This document shows positions 61,901 through 64,000 of a stretch of 64,000 nt of DNA, in pieces. Where the stretch lies: positions 64,019,582 through 64,083,581 of the forward strand of contig NC_084702.1 in assembly GCF_028389875.1 (NCBI RefSeq), given 5' to 3'. The notes beneath the pieces were generated by a model. The model searched no databases and was not told the DNA's origin. It saw only the letters and a list, made by a program, of their open reading frames with translations. Both the position numbers and the translations under genes were made by a program. This stretch comes from Rhea pennata. Lineage: Eukaryota > Chordata > Aves > Rheiformes > Rheidae. Every line of letters begins with the position of its first letter. Positions within the stretch are counted from its first letter, which is position 1.

Positions 61901-62776
61901 TCCCAAACCTAATTTGAGAGTTCTTTGATTTTACAGTTTTATTAGAAGGAATCGCACCAATATGCAAATTAGCCTTTCAGCCCCCATGCTCCTTGGTGAG
62001 TATTGAATGCACCTAAACTATTAACCACTAAGGCTGCAGAATTCATGTAAATGTGTTATGCTCTTTTTAAAGACAGATACATAGCAGAGAGACAATAGTA
62101 AATAGTCTTTACATATAAATAGTTTATAATTATGCATACACAAATACACAAATTCTAAATAATAAATGAATTTCATTTACACATCTTAATTATAATTCTA
62201 GATGCAGAATTTTCATCCAGTTTATAATTAATACAATATATTTAAGGCCTATTACAATATAAACATGAGAAAAACATTGCCATTTTAAATGATTTACTTG
62301 CCAACATGTAGAAGTTATGTTTAATACATTCTGACCCTTTGATGGTAATATTTTTTTGCATTTTCCTCTCATGGCTCTCTGTGAACAAGCTTCGAGATAT
62401 TTGTCTTTGTGAGTCAAGAGTAATCCAATACTGTAGACCTGCAAAGGAAGTTCAGATCAGCATTATGACCCCCTTTTTTTGACAATATTCTAAATGTACA
62501 TTGAATACTGAGTTTAAAAAAGAGCTACATTCCATTTTTTAAGTAGTAAACTAATGTGAGTGTTAACAGTTTTATATGCAAAGATTCTATAACTTGGTGC
62601 TTGTCTACTTACTGGACTCAAATGTATCTTCCTTAGATTTTAGTCTGGTTTTAAAACAAATTGTCGCATTTATACATATGGTTTTTCTTTTATTTATCTG
62701 ACAGTTTTGCTGTTGGATATTGATGCTTTTGGGTGTAAATTGCATGGAAACGTTTACTTCGGCCACATCACGAGAC
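48885..62776 (-). CDS. ITGA1: Integrin alpha-1 gene, 3' part (last 15 exons)
   Basis: Alpha subunit of integrin alpha1-beta1, a collagen and laminin receptor at the plasma membrane. Fifteen exons join into about 520 codons ending in a stop. They cover the end of the propeller (RDVAEVNVSM), thigh, the genu-type loop DCGAKNKC, calf-1, calf-2, one transmembrane helix and the tail WKAGFFKRPLKKKMKK. The tail is diagnostic of alpha-1, since alpha-2 has a longer acidic tail. Many sequons (NVS, NAT, NIT, NFS, NAS, NDT, NTT, NLT, NET, NSS) fit a glycosylated ectodomain. If the bird gene keeps the 29-exon mammalian layout (from memory), these are exons 15-29. Earlier exons, including the I domain, lie beyond the right edge. 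One intron appears to use a GC donor. Confidence 0.96.
49245..49289 (+). repeat. Poly-T tract with one C
   Basis: In the last ITGA1 intron. It reads as an A tract in the ITGA1 sense direction. Confidence 0.9.
49762..49878 (-). CDS. ITGA1: ITGA1 exon (transmembrane helix)
   Basis: Acceptor CTTTGCAG and donor GTAAGC. 39 codons, phase 0-0. TMIKISKELQPGTVPLW is followed by a hydrophobic helix, VILLSVFAGLLILALLIFAL, then WK. This matches human VPLWVILLSAFAGLLLLMLL. The exon is symmetric (117 nt), so skipping it would delete the membrane anchor in frame. Confidence 0.97.
49906..49943 (+). repeat. Poly-A tract (38 nt) next to the ITGA1 TM-exon acceptor
   Basis: On the ITGA1 strand this is a T38 run lying 28-65 nt upstream of the transmembrane exon, overlapping the branch-point and pyrimidine-tract zone. 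Confidence 0.95.
50495..50587 (-). CDS. ITGA1: ITGA1 exon (calf-2 end)
   Basis: Acceptor CTTCCAG and donor GTAAGC. 31 codons, phase 0-0: ASIHSLTLVVKALLRSENSS, then LILRKDHQKLE. Human has SYFSSLNLTIRGELRSENAS. Confidence 0.94.
51468..51572 (-). CDS. ITGA1: ITGA1 exon (calf-2)
   Basis: Acceptor TTAAACAG and donor GTAAGTAA. 35 codons, phase 0-0: DCDTYSCAFISCALVPSDIT, then QVNVSLRVWKPTIIK. The cysteine pattern matches human DCNTCKFATITCNLTSSDIS. Confidence 0.95.
51573..52864 (-). other. ITGA1: ITGA1 intron holding the SINE
   Basis: 1.3 kb. The SINE at 52,700-52,838 starts 26 nt downstream of the donor. Nothing else was recognised. Confidence 0.85.
52700..52838 (-). mobile_element. tRNA-Ile-derived SINE with a CR1 tail
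   Basis: On the minus strand a tRNA-Ile-like head (about 52,834 down to 52,761) carries the A box TAGCTCAGTTGGTTAGT and the B box GGTTCAATCCC. The tRNA-Ile CGCCAAGGTC stretch is seen as TGCCAAGGTC. It is followed by TTGGACTAGATCATCTCCAG and GGTCCCTTCCAACC, the CR1 3' end. The anticodon region is degraded, so this is a retroposon and not a tRNA gene. The structure resembles the passerine TguSINE1 type (family recalled, not searched). It lies in ITGA1 sense orientation, close to an exon donor. Confidence 0.85.
52865..52969 (-). CDS. ITGA1: ITGA1 exon (calf-2)
   Basis: Acceptor CTAACAG and donor GTAAG. 35 codons, phase 0-0: NAICQTSHPVDPLKISSGKP, then FVLQNIKEPTKDTIM. This aligns with human NANCRPHIFEDPFSINSGKK. 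A SINE starts about 25 nt beyond the donor. Confidence 0.92.
53094..53698 (+). mobile_element. Solo LTR of an endogenous retrovirus
   Basis: A 605-bp block flanked by the 5-bp direct repeat CTCTG (53089-53093 and 53699-53703). It starts CGTGATGG, probably from TGTGATGG, and ends CTGTGACA. A TATAAG lies near 53,193 and a poly-A signal AATAAA at 53642-53647, about 50 nt before the end. No gag, pol or env sequence is present, as expected for LTR-LTR recombination. The 5-bp duplication is compatible with ERVL-type or some other avian families. It lies antisense in an ITGA1 intron. Confidence 0.75.
53576..53640 (+). repeat. Imperfect 32-33 bp tandem duplication inside the LTR
   Basis: Two copies of GCCATTGAA.CTTGTTAAATC... 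lie head to tail just before the LTR poly-A signal and differ at a few positions. Confidence 0.85.
54888..55001 (-). CDS. ITGA1: ITGA1 exon (calf-2)
   Basis: Acceptor TCTTACAG and donor GTAAGC. 38 codons, phase 0-0: IEKGEHFPMPNLTLQILFPN, then ETSVKNTLLYLTELSPSS. Human has IRKSGSFPMPELKLSISFPN. Sequons NLT and NET. Confidence 0.94.
55002..56500 (-). other. ITGA1: ITGA1 intron
   Basis: 1.5 kb between two calf-2 exons. No exon, repeat or regulatory motif was recognised. Confidence 0.85.
56501..56603 (-). CDS. ITGA1: ITGA1 exon (calf-2)
   Basis: Acceptor CCTGCAG and donor GTAAGAA. It encodes VPKEYHVIIAANDTVPTAIN and TTENIGDEVTLHYR. Human has SEYHISIAANETVPEVINST. Sequons NDT and NTT. It ends in phase 0. 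Confidence 0.94.
56604..57648 (-). other. ITGA1: ITGA1 intron with a GA repeat
   Basis: 1.05 kb. It contains the poly-A/(GA)n repeat and otherwise nothing recognised. Confidence 0.85.
56900..56980 (+). repeat. Poly-A followed by (GA)n
   Basis: 23 A, about ten GA units and a decayed GA-rich stretch, in an ITGA1 intron. It produces spurious long frames on both strands. Confidence 0.92.
57649..57738 (-). CDS. ITGA1: ITGA1 exon (calf-1 to calf-2)
   Basis: Acceptor TTTTAG. It encodes SDSEEPPETLTDNRGHVTIP and VKYEVGLIFV. Two overlapping donors occur, GTAAGG and, 5 nt further on, GTATTC. Only the second keeps the frame into the next exon (FVS|VPKEYH; human FYSSASEYH), so it was chosen. Confidence 0.9.
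57739..59146 (-). other. ITGA1: Two ITGA1 introns around the exon at 58,466-58,542
   Basis: Introns of 727 nt (57,739-58,465) and 604 nt (58,543-59,146). Nothing was recognised in either. Confidence 0.8.
58466..58542 (-). CDS. ITGA1: ITGA1 exon (calf-1)
   Basis: Acceptor AAACAG and donor AAG|GTTAG. It encodes ISFKISFQFNASYLLENATI and HVYAT. Human has VTFKILFQFNTSYLMENVTI. Sequons NAS and NAT. It ends in phase 2. Confidence 0.96.
59147..59227 (-). CDS. ITGA1: ITGA1 exon (calf-1)
   Basis: Acceptor TGTTTAG and donor GTAAAA. 27 codons, phase 0-0, encoding DIQKDSCESNHNITCKVGYP. This is nearly identical to human QKDSCESNHNITCKVGYPFL, including two cysteines and the sequon NIT. Confidence 0.97.
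59228..60255 (-). other. ITGA1: ITGA1 intron
   Basis: 1.03 kb, no features recognised. Confidence 0.85.
60256..60391 (-). CDS. ITGA1: ITGA1 exon (calf-1)
   Basis: Acceptor TTTTACAG and donor GTAGG. It encodes VVKSRNDKFTIQLSVKNKKD and SAYNTRVLVQYSPNIIFAGI, very close to human RSQNDKFNVSLTVKNTKD. It ends in phase 0. Confidence 0.97.
60550..60635 (-). CDS. ITGA1: ITGA1 exon (thigh to calf-1 junction)
   Basis: Acceptor TTGCAG and donor GTAAC. It encodes IPFTKDCGAKNKCISDLVLN. The CG...KC loop is typical of the bend (genu) of integrin alpha legs. It ends in phase 2. Confidence 0.95.
60636..62301 (-). other. ITGA1: Two ITGA1 introns around the exon at 61,200-61,310
   Basis: Introns of 564 nt and 991 nt. 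The second (61,311-62,301) appears to start with a GC donor at 62,300-62,301. No repeats were recognised. Confidence 0.82.
61200..61310 (-). CDS. ITGA1: ITGA1 exon (thigh)
   Basis: Acceptor TTCTAG and donor GTAAGTC. A 37-codon phase 0 exon encoding DKPDFQDSVKVLLEFNFSDP and GPVLDSNLPNSISEY. It aligns with human HDFQDSVRITLDFNLTDPEN. It carries the sequon NFS. Confidence 0.95.
62302..62438 (-). CDS. ITGA1: ITGA1 exon (thigh), GC donor
   Basis: Acceptor TTTGCAG. It encodes LQYWITLDSQRQISRSLF, KNITIKGSEC and HNFYML. To stay in frame with the next exon (DKPDFQD; human MLDKHDFQD) it must end at TTG|GCAAGT, a GC donor. The GT 4 nt further on would give a shifted frame and an early stop. Confidence 0.86.
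62613..62776 (-). CDS. ITGA1: ITGA1 exon (end of propeller, thigh start)
   Basis: Acceptor GTTAAG and donor GTAAGTA. It opens with the last base of a Trp codon, then SRDVAEVNVSM, and later TICINATICF and LKSKEDTFES. This matches the human WSRDVAVVKVTM...KSKEDT segment. Probably exon 15 of 29. It ends in phase 1. Confidence 0.95.
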
Positions 62777-64000
62777 CTTAACAAAAAGACAAAAAGGGAA
62801 AGAAGCCCCTGAAAACAACAGCAGCAACTTTTATAACTTTTAAAAATGACCTTAGAAAATATGCACTTCAGGACATTAAAATACACGTATCTGATGATGA
62901 AGACAGGTAATTAATGACACAGCCTATACATAGTACCAGTAAACTATATATTAAAAAAAAAATACGGTCACAAGGTTTCTCTACAGTGCAGTACTTCTTA
63001 TAGGATGGATACAAGATTAAAGGTAAGATTTTCAAAAACATTTAAGGAATTATAGAGCCAGTTCTGTTTCAAAAGACATTTTGACATTTCAGAAAGCTCC
63101 ATTTCTGAAGACTCAGACCCATTCTCAGTAGCAGCCAGGGAGGAAGAAGTTCCTACCCATGGAGGGTAGCACGTCAGCTCTTAGGCTACGGGTAGATAAG
63201 CAAGCTGAGATTCAGCTGTGCGGCGCAGGGAAGGGGCAGGCGAGCCCTGGCTGCAGGGAGTGCCTGGCCGCGGTGAGCAGGCACTGGTGGCTGGCAGCGG
63301 GGAGGACAGCAGCCGGGGCAGCAGCACGCAGGTTGCCAACCCAGTAGCTTTCTAAAGCAGCTTGAGCAGCCCTTGCTCTTGCTCTTACCACCTCCCTTAA
63401 CTTAAATGGATGAATGTTTTGATGCTGTTGCATGGTGACCAGACTGAGGATCAAGTCAAAGTTAAAAAAACGACTTTTGAAAATAACAGTGGAAAGGAAG
63501 GTGGTGATCTTTGTCCTAGCTCCATCAGTTCCCTGTCCCAGCTCCCTGCATGGCTACACAAGCATCTGGAAGGAGTGTGCAGATGGGGTGGGATTGCTTA
63601 GCCAGCACTGTGCCTGGCAGATGAGAATGCCAGGCTCCTCTGCATGATAAAGTATGCCTATGTCCATACCAAATATGAAGCAGTAGGCAATAACTTAAAC
63701 ATTAATGAAAGGATTTTAAGGCAAAAGCATTTTTCCTCCCACTTACAATGGTCAGCTAGTGCATGGCGAATTGCTAAGCTATGCTGACTTGACTGTGGAG
63801 CCTTTAAGCACCCTGGATCCCAAATCTCACTGAGAATCAGTGGGATTTGTGCTGTGTTCCTAACCATTAAAAATATTATTTAGAGAGTTCAGGTCTTTAG
63901 AAAAAAACACCCAAAATATTTGTTACTTTTGATGCCTACAATTTAAATGTCTGGAGTCAGTAACATTGAGTTTCCTTCAAAATCCTCATACAGTCTTAGA
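62777..64000 (-). other. ITGA1: ITGA1 intron, partial, at the right edge
   Basis: Upstream of the thigh-start exon. It includes a moderately GC-rich patch at about 63,150-63,390. The expected preceding exon (propeller DxNGDG-type repeat) was not found, so it lies beyond 64,000. Confidence 0.8.

Noticed and set aside
1..64000. CRISPR arrays, operons, prophage or other bacterial-type systems
   Set aside because: The window is intron-rich vertebrate DNA. No spaced direct-repeat arrays or bacterial gene organisation were seen.

Overview
The window is vertebrate nuclear DNA, almost certainly from a bird. It is AT-rich and intron-dominated. It carries a CR1 LINE with the bird-type 3' end, a tRNA-Ile-derived SINE with a CR1 tail, a solo retroviral LTR, and a decayed copy of what looks like a common avian LTR-like repeat. 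A tRNA-Ile/CR1 composite SINE points to a passerine, but that is inference. In birds the ITGA1-ITGA2 region lies on chromosome Z (established knowledge), so Z linkage is likely.

All recognised protein-coding sequence is on the minus strand and belongs to two neighbouring collagen-receptor integrin alpha genes, in the same tandem order as in mammals. ITGA1 (right, 48,885-62,776) contributes its last 15 coding exons: thigh, calf-1 and calf-2, the transmembrane segment and the short GFFKR tail. Its upstream exons lie beyond 64,000. ITGA2 (left, 336-35,985) contributes its first seven coding exons: signal peptide, first beta-propeller blades and the start of the inserted (I) domain with its metal site. 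Its remaining exons lie before position 1. Exon edges were set by splice signals, an unbroken reading phase from exon to exon, and protein identity with the known integrins.

Layout from left to right: ITGA2 exons 7 to 3 (336-7,581); intron 2 with the CR1 copy (9,540-10,505); exon 2 (17,301-17,424); the 18.5 kb intron 1; exon 1 inside a strong CpG island (about 35,690-36,400); a roughly 11 kb gap with decayed repeats and small CpG-dense patches; the probable ITGA1 3' UTR; then ITGA1 exons back to the right edge, with the SINE and the solo LTR in its introns. Both proteins pair with integrin beta-1 at the cell surface to bind collagens.

I found no new multi-gene system. The items most worth a second look are a probable GC-AG intron and an overlapping donor pair in ITGA1, a 38-nt T tract just upstream of the acceptor of the transmembrane exon, a possible poison exon in ITGA2 intron 1, and unexplained CpG-dense islands at 22.9 kb and 46.9 kb.
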